Notes: a model not told the origin generated them from the letters alone. 64,000 nt of DNA from Salinimicrobium sediminis (GCF_900215295.1 NZ_OCMF01000006.1:47597-111596); one strand, 5' to 3'; shown: positions 8,487-18,083, counted from the first letter of the stretch. A program made the numbers and translations.

Positions 8487-8831
8487 TGCACTCTAAGTTA
8501 TTCCTTCCAAAAATAATGAATCCGGTGATGTCCCGCTACAAAAAATGACTTCTGAAAAAGCAAAAAATTCAGAGAAATCTTTGGAAGGGAGCTTGCAAAC
8601 CGACTACTACTTTCTTAAAAATCTGAATTTTCTTCAGCCTTTACTTGCCACTAAGACACCTTTAAACTCAGGGACTCAAAAATGGCATTTCAAGTGGATC
8701 ATTCTAAGTCCCGGGACGTGACGGGTATGCAATTCAGTTATTATTCTTAACTTCACTGAGTTAGCCGTGCCGTTTCCTCCTCCCCTTGAGCTTTCAACCG
8801 GCTGCAAGCGTTTAAGCCTAAAATAATTCAG
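8487..8831. other. Divergent intergenic gap with one dispersed palindrome
   Basis: This 345-bp gap lies between divergent genes and should hold promoters in both directions. At 8674-8694 it carries a partial copy of the dispersed palindrome (CTCAAAAATGGCATTTCAAG). I see no coding frame or RNA gene. Confidence 0.4.
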
Positions 8832-9986
8832 ATGAAGAAAACTATACTCTCGGGCCTTTTATTTCTAACGGCTTTCTTCGGATTTTCCCAGGTAAATGAT
8901 AGTCTTAGGGAACCGCTCATTCCTGTAGAAAAAGCAGGGCTCTTAAAAAATATCAATATCACTTTTGATATGCGGATGGAATTCCAGGCTTATATGTTTC
9001 GTGGCGGCGACCAGTATTACAACGGAATTCAGTTTTCAAACGGATTTACAGCCCTTGGAATTGCAGCCAAACTTCATGACAGGGTTGATTTTCGTTTCAG
9101 GAACCGCTTTAATAAAGACAGCGATGTGCAAACCCTGGACCGGCTGGGCAGTGATATTGAATTGGCTTACCTCGATGTGGAACTTACCCCTACCATCAAT
9201 CTCCTCATGGGAAAGATGTTTGCTTTTTATGGCGGATATGAATATGAGTTCAGTGCCATGGATGTACTGGAATTCAATGACATCTATAATAATGCCCTCG
9301 CCTATGTTACGGGTGCCGGGATCACCTGGCAGGCTCTTGAAGATCATAAATTCGGTTTCCAGATCCTGAATTCACGTACCATGCACTATGACGACCTTTA
9401 CGGGGATGTGGTTGCAGAAAATATCAAAGAACCCGACTGGCCGGTTGCGGTGGTGGGAAACTGGCGCGGCAACTTCTTTGACGGTAAGATCCAGACCATT
9501 TACAGCCTGAGCTATTCCAACCAGGTAAAAAGAAGAGGTACCTATTTTTTCACTTTAGGCCATAAATACCAGCACCGGAATTTCACCCTGATGTATGACT
9601 TTGATTATAGCTATGAACAGGTGGATACCAAAGGAATTCTCACCAACCTGTTTAATAACGACCAGATTGCGGAAGAGGTGACCTATGTGGAGAACTGGAT
9701 AAGAGCCGAATACAGTTTTAGTCCTAAGTTTAAGGGGTTACTCACGCTTATGACCAGCAGTGCCTACGGCAAACCGGAAACCGAAAAAGACCATCTAAGA
9801 ACCAGCTACGGTTGGATCCCCACAATTTATTACAGCCCCTTTAAAAATATAGATATCCGCTTTTTCCTGGCATACATAGGGCGCTATTATGACTATTCCT
9901 CCTATGCCACAGATGTACTGGGAGCCGGGGATTATAATAAGAATGAAGCCAGAGTTGGCATAATTGCCCCCCTTCTTTTGTTGTAA
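8832..9986 (+). CDS. Outer-membrane porin of the phosphate-selective OprO/OprP family
   Basis: This 384-residue protein has a signal peptide (KKTILSGLLFLTAFFGFSQ) and a long run of alternating amphipathic strands. Motifs such as the DVELTPTINLLMGKM stretch, QTIYSLSYSNQ, and the regular aromatic-rich strands to the C-terminus fit the Porin_O_P family, whose trimeric barrels pass phosphate or other anions. It is monocistronic as far as can be seen, with no Pho genes nearby. Substrate specificity is not visible from the sequence. The last strand ends without the classic terminal phenylalanine (IIAPLLLL), which is a little unusual. Confidence 0.75.
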   Translation: MKKTILSGLLFLTAFFGFSQVNDSLREPLIPVEKAGLLKNINITFDMRMEFQAYMFRGGDQYYNGIQFSNGFTALGIAAKLHDRVDFRFRNRFNKDSDVQTLDRLGSDIELAYLDVELTPTINLLMGKMFAFYGGYEYEFSAMDVLEFNDIYNNALAYVTGAGITWQALEDHKFGFQILNSRTMHYDDLYGDVVAENIKEPDWPVAVVGNWRGNFFDGKIQTIYSLSYSNQVKRRGTYFFTLGHKYQHRNFTLMYDFDYSYEQVDTKGILTNLFNNDQIAEEVTYVENWIRAEYSFSPKFKGLLTLMTSSAYGKPETEKDHLRTSYGWIPTIYYSPFKNIDIRFFLAYIGRYYDYSSYATDVLGAGDYNKNEARVGIIAPLLLL

Positions 9987-10206
9987 GCTTTGTTTTGGGA
10001 GCAGGTTCAAAAAGTTCCTTCGGAAGGGATTTCTTTTCCCCCCTACCCCCTATCTCTCAGTCTGGATTTTCTCTCCGCGGAAGGAAAATATTTCCCAAGC
10101 CGGTCAAAAATTTGAATTTCAGGGATTTATATAAAATATTCTGAAATTTATTTTGAGTTTATTGTAACTTACCGGTTAGTATTTCTCCCCCGTTTTATTT
10201 ATTCTG

Positions 10207-12078
10207 ATGGTTAAATCGATCTTCACAATACTCATTTTGTGGACCGGCTTCAGTTTTGCACAGGGAGAGGTTCCGGGCCCGGGTGCTTCCGTAGATGCCA
10301 GCCTGGCCTGGATGCGCGCCAATGAGACTTCCGCAGAAAACCTCGAGCAATTCCATGAGCTCGCCCTCAAAACCTTAAAACGCAGCATTGGCACTGCCCC
10401 CGACAGTACCGTTGCGCAGATCCATGAATCCCTGGCCAGCTGGCACTCCTATAACGGGAAATTTCCGCCGGACTCGGTGGTGTACCATGCAGAAAAAGCC
10501 CTGGACTATCATTTAAAAGAAGGAAGCAAACAGAAAATTGCAGATTCCTACCGGTCCCTTTCTATTGATTACCTCAACACGGGAGATCTGGAAAAGGCTC
10601 AGGAAGTGCTGTTCAAGGCTATTGCCCTTTATGAAGAGCTTGGGGATGACGCCGGGCTTGGCAGCGCCTATCGCACCCTGGGAGTAAAATTCCGCGTAAC
10701 GGGAGATTTTGAAAAATCCATAGCCTACACCAATGAAGCGCTGCCTTACCTGGAAGCAGCCGAAGATTACAGCTCCCTGGCCATTGCCCAATTCAATCTC
10801 ATCATAGGTTACGGGGAATTGGGAGCATATGAAAAAGCCTATGAAGCTGCAGAAAGATGCCTGGAACTCGTAAAGACAAAAGTCCCCGAAGAGGTCTTTG
10901 TGGCAGTGAGAGCCTACTCCTATCGTGGAGATGTGTACATTAAAGCCGGAGACTTGGACCGGGCATTGGAAGATTATTTGACCGCCTGGGAAATGTGTAA
11001 GAAAGAGATTGGCGAAGAACGCTGCGCCACTTACCGCACAGAAATAGGGCATATCTATCTCCTGCAGAAAAACTATTCCCGGGCATTGGGACATTTGTTA
11101 GCCGGGGTAAAATCCTATGAGGATAAGGGGCAGGTAGGATTAATTCAGCCCTATCTCGATTTGGCAGAAGCTTACAGCAGCCTGGGAGATTACAGGAATG
11201 CATTGTTCTATAAGGAAAAGGCGCATGCCAATTCAGAAAAGCAGCTTCAGGACAGAATTAGCAGTATAGAGTCTGAAATGGCTATAAAATATGAGACCGG
11301 AAAAAAGGATGAGGCCCTGGCTTCGCAGGCCGCACTGCTTCAGCAGAAAAACAAGACACAGAACCTCTTCATCATCATAGCTTCCCTGTTATTGCTGTTC
11401 CTGCTTTTCCTGCTGTATTTCTTTTACCGGAACAAGAAAGCCACGCAGATCATACGTGCCAAAAATGCAGAAAAAGAACTCCTGCTTAAAGAGATCCACC
11501 ACCGGGTGAAGAACAACCTGGAAATGGTGAAAAGCCTTATCGCATTACAGTCGGCACAAATTGAAGATCCTGTTACCAAAGATGCCATGATCGCCAGCCA
11601 GAACCGGGTGCAGTCCATGGGGATCATCCATCAGAAGCTGTACCAGGGAAAAAACCTGGGGAGTATTGAAATGAAAGATTACTTCATCAACCTGAGTGAA
11701 GGCATCCTGGATACTTTCAATGCCGAAGACCGGGTAAAGATCGAATGCGCTATGGATCAGCTGGAGCTGGATGTGGATACCGCAGTTCCCATAGGCCTTA
11801 TTGTAAATGAACTGCTTACCAATGCCCTCAAATATGCCTTTCCGGAAGATCAGGAAGGGGTTATCAATATTAGCCTGGAAAAGGATCCCCATCATAACCT
11901 GAAACTGGAAGTAAAAGACAACGGCATTGGAAAAACGATGGGAGTAGCCCCCAAAGGCACGGGCTTTGGCTCCCAACTGATAGAATTACTCACCCGGCAA
12001 CTAAACGGAAAGATGAGGGAGCGCAGTGGAAAAGGAACCCACGTGGAATTTGACTTTGCTATTCAGAAAAGTGCATAA
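10207..12078 (+). CDS. TPR sensor histidine kinase (HisKA_2 type)
   Basis: This 623-residue protein starts with a signal peptide (MVKSIFTILILWTGFSFAQ), continues with about seven tetratricopeptide repeats in the periplasm (for example DLEKAQEVLFKAIALYEELG and DYRNALFYKEKAHANSEK), a membrane helix near residues 383-405, then a HisKA_2 domain with the phosphorylated His (431 or 432) in EIHHRVKNN, and an ATPase domain with the N box (NELLTNALKYAF) and G boxes (VKDNGIGK, GTGFGSQLI). The downstream LytTR response regulator overlaps it by one base (TAATG), so the two are a translationally coupled two-component pair. The TPR part probably binds a peptide or protein ligand in the periplasm; the ligand is unknown. 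Confidence 0.93.
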   Translation: MVKSIFTILILWTGFSFAQGEVPGPGASVDASLAWMRANETSAENLEQFHELALKTLKRSIGTAPDSTVAQIHESLASWHSYNGKFPPDSVVYHAEKALDYHLKEGSKQKIADSYRSLSIDYLNTGDLEKAQEVLFKAIALYEELGDDAGLGSAYRTLGVKFRVTGDFEKSIAYTNEALPYLEAAEDYSSLAIAQFNLIIGYGELGAYEKAYEAAERCLELVKTKVPEEVFVAVRAYSYRGDVYIKAGDLDRALEDYLTAWEMCKKEIGEERCATYRTEIGHIYLLQKNYSRALGHLLAGVKSYEDKGQVGLIQPYLDLAEAYSSLGDYRNALFYKEKAHANSEKQLQDRISSIESEMAIKYETGKKDEALASQAALLQQKNKTQNLFIIIASLLLLFLLFLLYFFYRNKKATQIIRAKNAEKELLLKEIHHRVKNNLEMVKSLIALQSAQIEDPVTKDAMIASQNRVQSMGIIHQKLYQGKNLGSIEMKDYFINLSEGILDTFNAEDRVKIECAMDQLELDVDTAVPIGLIVNELLTNALKYAFPEDQEGVINISLEKDPHHNLKLEVKDNGIGKTMGVAPKGTGFGSQLIELLTRQLNGKMRERSGKGTHVEFDFAIQKSA

Positions 12079-12821
12079 TGGGCGAAAAAGTAAAATTATT
12101 GATCGTAGAAGATGAAATGATCATCGCTGCACATATTTCCCTCCAGCTCTCAGAAATGGGTTATGAGGTAACAGGCATTGTACCACGGGGGGAAGAAGCC
12201 CTGGTGCATGTAAAGGAAAATCCGCCGGATATCATCCTGCTGGATATCAATCTTAAGGGAGAGCTGGACGGGATTGAAACGGCCCGCCAAATGCAAAGAA
12301 CCCGGAACATACCGGTTATCTATCTTACCGCCAATGCAGACGATGCGCATTTCAATAAGGCCAAAGACACGCATCCCTACGGATTTATAGCAAAACCTTT
12401 TAAAAAGCTGGATCTGCAACGGGCCATCGAATTAACCGTGAGCCAGATAAGCTGCAGGGACGGCGGCAACATTGCTGTTGATTCCCAAAAAGATGAAACC
12501 TTTATCCTTAGCGACTGCATCTTTGTAAGGCATTTGAATTCTATGGTAAAGGTAAGTATCAAAGACATCCTTTATATCGAAGCCGAACGCAACTACTGCC
12601 GTATCTTCTCCAACAGCAAAGAATACCTGGTGGTCATGACGCTAAAAGAGATGGATAGTAAACTGCCTTCCCGGCATTTTTTAAGGGTCCACCGTTCCTA
12701 TATAGTGAATATCTCCCAGGTAAAAGAAGTGGCCACCAGCCATATCGTGCTAGGCAGGAAAGCCATTCCCATAAGTAAATCCCTTAAAGAGGAGCTGCTA
12801 AAGCGGCTACAGACCATTTAA
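12078..12821 (+). CDS. LytTR-family response regulator, partner of the TPR kinase
   Basis: This 247-residue protein has a receiver domain at residues 1-120 with the phospho-acceptor D56 (LLDINLKG), the conserved T and K (IYLTANADD, AKPFKK), and a C-terminal LytTR DNA-binding domain from about residue 150, with the hallmark FLRVHRSYIVNI near residue 205. LytTR regulators bind direct repeats in promoters. Its first base is the last base of the kinase stop codon, so it is coupled to the kinase next door, and the pair should work together. Targets are unknown; the secreted protein gene 117 bp downstream on the same strand is a candidate. Confidence 0.94.
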   Translation: MGEKVKLLIVEDEMIIAAHISLQLSEMGYEVTGIVPRGEEALVHVKENPPDIILLDINLKGELDGIETARQMQRTRNIPVIYLTANADDAHFNKAKDTHPYGFIAKPFKKLDLQRAIELTVSQISCRDGGNIAVDSQKDETFILSDCIFVRHLNSMVKVSIKDILYIEAERNYCRIFSNSKEYLVVMTLKEMDSKLPSRHFLRVHRSYIVNISQVKEVATSHIVLGRKAIPISKSLKEELLKRLQTI

Positions 12822-12938
12822 TTCCTTCGTTAAAGAAACCGGATGTTTGGGACAAGCATTGAGCCCTTTCGTCCCGGATCGTTTTTAGTATTAATTGATT
12901 CTCAGTTACTTAGAGGCATAATCTAAACACATGATGCT

Positions 12939-13685
12939 ATGAGAACGATGAGAATCTTCATTGCCACACTGGTGGTCGCGATTTATGGAACAGGAGTGTT
13001 ATCAGCACAAAATGGAACCGCTGCAAGTGAGATCCTGACAACGACAGAGATCACTGTAAAACAGGGACATAATGCACAATTTATAGAAGGTGTAAAAAAA
13101 TGGAAGGAATGTTATCTCAAGAACAACGGAAGTGAGAAATGGACCATGTGGAGCAGGCAACAGGGAGCAGGCCAAGTTTATATCATGGCCGGCACAATTT
13201 CCAACTGGAGTGAAATGGAATTGAAAGGGGATGTAGATAATGAATGCTATATAGCACTATTAAACCATATTCTGCCCCACATTGAAAAAGTAAATTCCAG
13301 GGTCGCCAGCACTATGCCCGAAGTAAGCAGAAGCACACCCGAAGATACAAAGTACATATGGGTGACCTACTACAACGTGCGCAAGGAACACGTTTTTAAA
13401 GAAGTAATTCGGGAGGTTACCAATGCTATTAAGCAAAAAGAAGGGGCACCCCGGGGCCTATGGTATAACTTCCAGCTGGGCGCCCCCGATACTCCCAATT
13501 TTATGGTAGTGGAACCCTATAAAGGCTATGCCGAAATCGACATAAAAAGGGATAGCCCTGCAAAGATCTATACGGATGCGGTGGGAGAAGAAAAGGCCAA
13601 TGCTCTATGGGAGAAATGGTTCGACACCCTGGAGGAAAGATGGGCCTACATCTATAAACTAAATCCTGAAATGAGCAGCTATTAG
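12939..13685 (+). CDS. Secreted protein with two alpha/beta-barrel-like (ABM-type) repeats
   Basis: This 248-residue protein has a signal peptide (IATLVVAIYGTGVLSAQ) and then two related halves, about residues 28-115 and 125-240. Each has a strand (TTEITVKQGHNAQF; YIWVTYYNVRKEH), a helix, a tryptophan-rich segment (GSEKWTMWSRQQ; PRGLWYNFQLG) and a VEPYKGYAEI-like strand, the plan of a dimeric alpha-beta barrel. I do not recognise a catalytic motif, and the family is not assigned. It follows the kinase-LytTR regulator pair and could be its output. A transcription stop sits about 250 bp downstream. Cofactor binding (such as haem) is possible for this fold but is not shown. Confidence 0.7.
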   Translation: MRTMRIFIATLVVAIYGTGVLSAQNGTAASEILTTTEITVKQGHNAQFIEGVKKWKECYLKNNGSEKWTMWSRQQGAGQVYIMAGTISNWSEMELKGDVDNECYIALLNHILPHIEKVNSRVASTMPEVSRSTPEDTKYIWVTYYNVRKEHVFKEVIREVTNAIKQKEGAPRGLWYNFQLGAPDTPNFMVVEPYKGYAEIDIKRDSPAKIYTDAVGEEKANALWEKWFDTLEERWAYIYKLNPEMSSY

Positions 13686-13931
13686 AGGCCAAAGAGAAAC
13701 TTACCGATCGGCGGAAGGTTTGATTGGATCGTACACCGCGCGAAGGCCGGATAAAAAATACCCATTTAAAGGTATTGAACGGCTCTTCCCACATATATAT
13801 CTTAGCAACGTCAATATTCTATATTTGGATAGCTGGTTGAGGAAGTTTAGGTAGGGGGTTACTTCCTCATCATTATAGTGGGATGTACAAAGTGTATCTC
13901 TAATTTTTACCGGTAAGAATTATTTGGCCTA

Positions 13932-13968
13932 AGAGCCTTCAGGTTTTTCCTGAAGGTTCTTTTTTTTG
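13932..13968 (+). terminator. Rho-independent terminator before the LuxR gene
   Basis: A 12-bp stem (AGAGCCTTCAGG with CCTGAAGGTTCT, one G-T pair) around a TTTTT loop is followed by eight T. It lies well downstream of the secreted protein gene ending at 13685, so either the transcript has a long 3' end or a small unrecognised RNA lies in 13686-13930; no gene is seen there. Confidence 0.85.
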
Positions 13969-14030
13969 AAAAGGTGCCCTTTCAGACAAGATTTTTATAA
14001 TTTCTATATTTACAGCACAAACCAGGATTT

Positions 14031-14843
14031 ATGGATAAAGGCCTCAAAGAAATTTCAGATTACTGGAAAGAAAGTTATTCCCGGCAGGTAAAGGAATACC
14101 GGCCGTTCGAGATCTCGGCTGAATTTGCACGGTTTGCCTCCATGTTCGCACCGGGCAACTCCTATTTCTATGTGGTTAACCTACACAACTTTAGCCTGGA
14201 GTACATTTCAGATTCTGTAGAGGCTTTTACGGGCAAGGATCCCGGGAGCATTGACCTGCAGGATCTACTGGAAGCCGTCCTGCCCGAAGAGGTGGAGATC
14301 TTAAGCCTTAAAAGCAAGGTGAACAGTGATTTTTACACCTCCTTTGTAGACCGGAAAGAGGTGCTCAATTATAAGAATATGTTCTCCTACCGCATGAAGG
14401 ATGGCGACAACGGAGTGAGAACCATGTTGTACCAGGCATTTCCGCTGAGTGTTCTGGAGAATGGCTCCCCCGAGCATGTGTTTTGTCTGCATACCGATGT
14501 TTCCCACCTCAAAGTAAGCAGCAATAACGGCGTTTCCTTTGTACATATGAACGGCGGGAAAAGTTATTACAACGTGGATGTTTCCAAAGGAAAATTTCTC
14601 ATTGATGGCAGTGAGGCCGCTTCGCATGATCTCGCAGAGCTGCTCACAGAAAGGGAGAAAGAGATCGTCATTGAGTTCTCAAAGGGTCTCAGTGCAGAAC
14701 AGGTCGCGAAGGAACTTAACCTCTCCCCCCACACCATCAAGACCCACAGGAAGAATATCCTCAAAAAAAGCGACTGCACCAATACTACAGAGCTCGTGGC
14801 AAAATGTCTCACCAACGGGATCATCTCTCCTGCTTTCATTTAG
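14031..14843 (+). CDS. LuxR-type transcriptional regulator with PAS-like N-terminus
   Basis: This 270-residue protein has an N-terminal PAS-like region (about residues 35-170, with YFYVVNLHNFSLEYISDSV and an FCLHTDVSHLK strand) and a C-terminal LuxR helix-turn-helix (about residues 205-265: LTEREKEIVIEFSKGLSAEQ, AKELNLSPHTIKTHRKNIL). It should be a soluble DNA-binding regulator responding to an unknown small ligand. It begins 62 bp after a strong terminator, with a TATATTTA box about 25 bp before the ATG at 14031, so it has its own promoter. The downstream gene starts about 180 bp later. No cognate kinase or receiver domain is present. Confidence 0.92.
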   Translation: MDKGLKEISDYWKESYSRQVKEYRPFEISAEFARFASMFAPGNSYFYVVNLHNFSLEYISDSVEAFTGKDPGSIDLQDLLEAVLPEEVEILSLKSKVNSDFYTSFVDRKEVLNYKNMFSYRMKDGDNGVRTMLYQAFPLSVLENGSPEHVFCLHTDVSHLKVSSNNGVSFVHMNGGKSYYNVDVSKGKFLIDGSEAASHDLAELLTEREKEIVIEFSKGLSAEQVAKELNLSPHTIKTHRKNILKKSDCTNTTELVAKCLTNGIISPAFI

Positions 14844-15004
14844 GATCTCATGAGATCTCCTGTGGCATTGAGGATATGCAGACCATACCTATAGGAAATT
14901 TTCTCTGCCCGGCACTTCCGGAAGAATATCTACATCTGCAACCAAAAGTTATTCCCGATAAAATCCTGTTTAGCCTTTATCCTTTATCATTCAAAAGATC
15001 TTTT

Positions 15005-15012
15005 TATTTTTG
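15005..15012 (+). promoter_or_regulatory. Candidate TAnnTTTG promoter box with very short leader
   Basis: TATTTTTG matches the Bacteroidota -7 consensus TAnnTTTG and lies only 8 bp before the ATG at 15020. If used, the transcript would be nearly leaderless. No clear TTTG -33 box is seen upstream, so this is tentative. Confidence 0.4.
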
Positions 15013-15019
15013 CGGGCTC

Positions 15020-15781
15020 ATGATAAGAACTCTCCTTTTACTTACAGCCCTTTTATTTTCCTCTCTCGTTTCAGCCCAACTGGTGAACATTGAAGCCAAA
15101 CGCATGCAGACCGATTCGGTGAGGTTCGCTTTAGCTGCCGACTTTTCCTTTAATCACACCAACAACGACGGCAAGCAGGTGAACCAGATCGATGCCGCCC
15201 TAACTACTCAGCTTAAATCCAGGGATCTTAAGATTATCTATTTTGTGCTGGGCAATTACAAACTCATAGATTCAGACGAGAAGAACCTGCAGAACTCCTG
15301 GTTCCTGCACGGCAGGTTCAATTATAAGTTCAATCAGGTGCTAAGGTTTGAAAGCTTTTTGCAGGGACAATACAATCAGCTGCTGGTTGTGGAACAGCGT
15401 AACCTGGTGGGTGCCGGGCTGCGGGTGAAATGGGTGGATAAAGAGCGTTTCAGCGGCTATGCCGGCAACAGCTACATGTATGAGGTGGAATACAGCGACC
15501 GGGCCGGCACCACCAATTACAACCACCGAAACAGCACCTACCTCACCTTATCCTATGCTCCCAAATCGGGAAGGTTTTCTGTCACCAACACCTTGTACTA
15601 CCAACCGCTCTACAGGGAACTTGAGGACTACAGGATCCTGGAACAATTCAGGCTGGATTTTCCCCTTTCCAACTGGTTTAAAATCTTTACCATTTACAAC
15701 TACTACTTCGACAGCAAAACTCCGCTGGATACCAAAGAATACACCTCTAACCTGAATTTCGGCGCCGGACTAAGTTTCTAG
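15020..15781 (+). CDS. DUF481-like outer-membrane protein
   Basis: The protein is 253 residues from the ATG at 15020. That start gives a clean signal peptide (MIRTLLLLTALLFSSLVSAQ); extending the frame further 5' to 14804 would run back into the LuxR gene and bury the signal peptide. The mature part is a string of amphipathic beta strands (RFALAADFSFNHTNN, RFNYKFNQVLRFESFLQGQYNQ, FSVTNTLYYQPLYRE, NLNFGAGLSF) ending in phenylalanine, as outer-membrane barrels do. It resembles the DUF481/YdiY group, whose role is unclear. It is preceded by a LuxR-type regulator gene on the same strand. Confidence 0.8.
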   Translation: MIRTLLLLTALLFSSLVSAQLVNIEAKRMQTDSVRFALAADFSFNHTNNDGKQVNQIDAALTTQLKSRDLKIIYFVLGNYKLIDSDEKNLQNSWFLHGRFNYKFNQVLRFESFLQGQYNQLLVVEQRNLVGAGLRVKWVDKERFSGYAGNSYMYEVEYSDRAGTTNYNHRNSTYLTLSYAPKSGRFSVTNTLYYQPLYRELEDYRILEQFRLDFPLSNWFKIFTIYNYYFDSKTPLDTKEYTSNLNFGAGLSF

Positions 15782-15860
15782 AAGTAAGATTTTAGAAGTT
15801 AGAAATACGATTGTAGAAGTTAGAAGTACGATGTTAGAAGTTAGAAGTTAGAAGTATGAT
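15782..15860 (+). repeat. Tandem TTAGAAGTACGA-type repeat
   Basis: Directly after the stop codon, about six imperfect copies of an AGAAGTTAGAAGTACGAT-like unit follow each other. Related single copies occur at about 32369-32392 and 41245-41271 (in reverse orientation) and at 63681-63708, always at a gene end or in a gap. Confidence 0.7.
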
Positions 15861-15957
15861 CTCATGCCCTGGTTAATTATAAGGGCTTCCCGTGATTAGA
15901 TAGAGTTAATATGGCTCCTACTGACCGCTAAAATTGCCTGAGATAGCAGAATCTTTT

Positions 15958-16587
15958 TTACCCGTCGATTTTGAGTAAAACCTCTTCCTGCTTCTCAATA
16001 TTTTGTACTACTGCTGTAAGTTCATTGATGATGCTTATACCTTTATCCTTATTGTACCAGATTTGCAGCTGACTCTTAAATGCGGCATCAATTTTTCCGA
16101 ATTGCTCTTTATAGTCGGTGACTAATTGAGTAGCTGCAGCTGTTCGTGGTCCCCAGCTGGCCATCACCTCAAGATCCGGATTTAATATGACGAGCTTTGG
16201 AATAGATCGGGTACCGTTGGTAAGGAAATGATCCATCAATTGAGGATGCTCATCTCTCAGGACTACCCTAAGCTCAATATTTTCTGAAGCTTCAGCGATC
16301 TTGTTAAGCACCGGCAGGGTTTGGGCAGCGTCCCCACACCAGGATTCGGTGATAAGCAGCCAGATCTGTCTTGTTTGAAGCTCTCCAAAAATGGCAGTTT
16401 CCGCTTCAGTAAGCTGAATGGTTTTATTCAGCCGCAGGGAACGTTTATAGTTGAGAGCTGTAAATTCAATGCGCTCCTTGTCGGTTTCTCCTGTAGTGCT
16501 TTGGGTAAGCACCAGCTTGTTCATCAGGTCCATGTATTCCATGTAATTCATAGAATCTTCCAGACCCTGAGCCAAATATTCTTTCAT
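15958..16587 (-). CDS. Thioredoxin-like fold protein with a single active-site cysteine
   Basis: This 209-residue protein has a thioredoxin-like core starting around residue 75: IWLLITESWCGDAAQTLPVLNK, then ELRVVLRDEHPQ, a cis-proline region (RSIPKLVILN) and a C-terminal helix. The usual CxxC is WCGDA, so only the first cysteine is present and a normal dithiol exchange is unlikely; similar CxDx proteins are placed in the Thioredoxin_9 family. No signal peptide is seen, so it is probably cytoplasmic. It lies between two repeat-rich gaps and has no operon partner. A role in bacillithiol or low-molecular-weight thiol chemistry is possible but unproven. Confidence 0.85.
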   Translation of the reverse strand: MKEYLAQGLEDSMNYMEYMDLMNKLVLTQSTTGETDKERIEFTALNYKRSLRLNKTIQLTEAETAIFGELQTRQIWLLITESWCGDAAQTLPVLNKIAEASENIELRVVLRDEHPQLMDHFLTNGTRSIPKLVILNPDLEVMASWGPRTAAATQLVTDYKEQFGKIDAAFKSQLQIWYNKDKGISIINELTAVVQNIEKQEEVLLKIDG

Positions 16588-18083
16588 AGAGATTTAATTT
16601 AAAATGCAATTTTAGACTTTTGAGATGCGGAAAAAAATGACTCTCCTCAGTTTAGGAAAAAAGTTGCAGGTTGCGGATTGCAGGTTGTCGGTTGCGGGTT
16701 GTGGGTTGCAGGTTGCCGGTTGCCGGTTGCGGGTTGCGGGTTGGAAAAAGTTGCAGGTTACATGTTGCAGGTTACATGTTGCAGGTTAATTCTGGATTTT
16801 ATTCTCAAATTTCTTCAATATACATTATACAATATACAATATACAATTTACAGATACGTCTTTGCGAAGGAGCCCAGCCTTTCGGGGCGACTGAAGCAAT
16901 CTGCTGATGGTTTATGCTCGTGAAAAATTTCACACAAAGCCCACTAAGCCAAGAATGTAAGATCACGAAGAAAGTGGTCGAGAAATGGAATTTGGTGCCT
17001 GGAATTTGGTGCCTGGATTTTGGTGCTTTGAATTTGGTGCCTGGAATTTGGTGCTTGGAATTTGGTGCTTGGAATTTGGTGCTTGGTGCTTGTGATTTTT
17101 CAGTTGCGGGTTGCGGGTTCCGAGTTGCGAGTTGCGGGTTGGAAAAAGTTGCAGGTTACATGTTGCAGGTTAATTCTGAATTCTGTTCTCAAACTTCTTC
17201 AATATACATTATACCATATACAATTTGCAGATACGTCTTTGCGAAGAAGCCCAACCTTTCGGGGCGACTGAAGCAATCTGCTGATGGTTTATGCTCGTGA
17301 AAGGTTTCACACAAAGCCCACTGAGCCAAGAATGTAAGATCACAAAGAAAGTTGTCGAGAAATAGAATTTGGTGCTTGTGTATTTTTCAGTTTCGGGTTG
17401 CGGGTTCCGGGTTACGGATTTTGGAATTTGGTGCTTGGAATTTGGTGCTTTGAATTTGGTGCCTGGTGCTTGTGTATTTTCAGTTTCGGGTTGCGGGTTT
17501 CAGGTTGGAAAAAGTTGCAGGTTACATGTTGCAGGTTAATTCTGAAATTCTGTTCTCAAACTTCTTCAATAGACATTATACCATATACAATTTGCAGATA
17601 CGTCTTTGCGAAGGAGCCCAGCCTTTCGGGGCGACTGAAGCAATCTGCTGATGGTTTTTACTGAGTCTACTATTCACTCCGGCCCTTCCTATTCCTAATA
17701 ATATTTTCAAATGCCTCATGAAAAATTTCACACAAAGCCCACTAAGCCAAAAATGTAAGAACACGAAGAAAGTGGTCTAAAGCCACAGATGCACAGATAT
17801 TTTTTTTAAAAAACTTTCTGATCACCGATCACTGAACACTATTTTTTTCCCGCTGATCACGCCGATTTCCGCAGATTTCCGCTGATTCCGGTTTACAATG
17901 GTAATAAAGAACTGCCGGCCAAAAATTGCTCCCTGCAACTTTCTGATCACTGAGCACCGATCACTGAACACTATTCTTTTCCCGCTGCTCACGCCGATTT
18001 CCGCAGATTCCGGTTTACAGTAGTCGTAAAGAACTGCAGACTAGTAACTGCCCACTGCCTACTTTCTGACCACTGAGCACCGA
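16588..18083. repeat. Non-coding 1.5-kb array: three ~370-400-bp repeats plus satellite-like tracts
   Basis: The array has a composite unit that occurs three times (about 16655-17100, 17101-17480 and 17481-17780). Each unit has, in order: a tract of GTTGCGG-type heptamers (12 in the first), a GTTGGAAAAAGTTGCAGG block with ACATGTTGCAGG, an AT-rich TATACAATATACAA stretch, a conserved GCGAAGGAGCCCAGCCTTTC block, a CACACAAAGCCCACTAAGCC block, and a run of GGAATTTGGTGCTT units. From about 17810 to 18080 come irregular repeats of CTGATCACCGATCACTGA and CGCTGATTTCCGCAGATT. The open frames across it have biased, repetitive composition and are not genes. Confidence 0.85.

Noticed and set aside
10513..11094. 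Long minus-strand frame opposite the TPR kinase
   Set aside because: It is antisense to a well-supported gene and has unnatural composition, with many Phe, Cys and Ile residues.
14804..15019. Extended N-terminus for the DUF481-like gene
   Set aside because: It would overlap the LuxR gene and bury a clear signal peptide; the ATG at 15020 is the better start.
16671..17664. Several open frames of 61-128 residues across the repeat array
   Set aside because: They are translations of heptamer and AT-rich repeats with heavily repeated Val/Ala/Gly/Cys patterns and no conserved start or codon bias.
16655..17780. Possible CRISPR array
   Set aside because: The repeated units are long, contain inner satellites and vary in length; there are no 20-40-bp repeats with equal spacers and no cas genes nearby.
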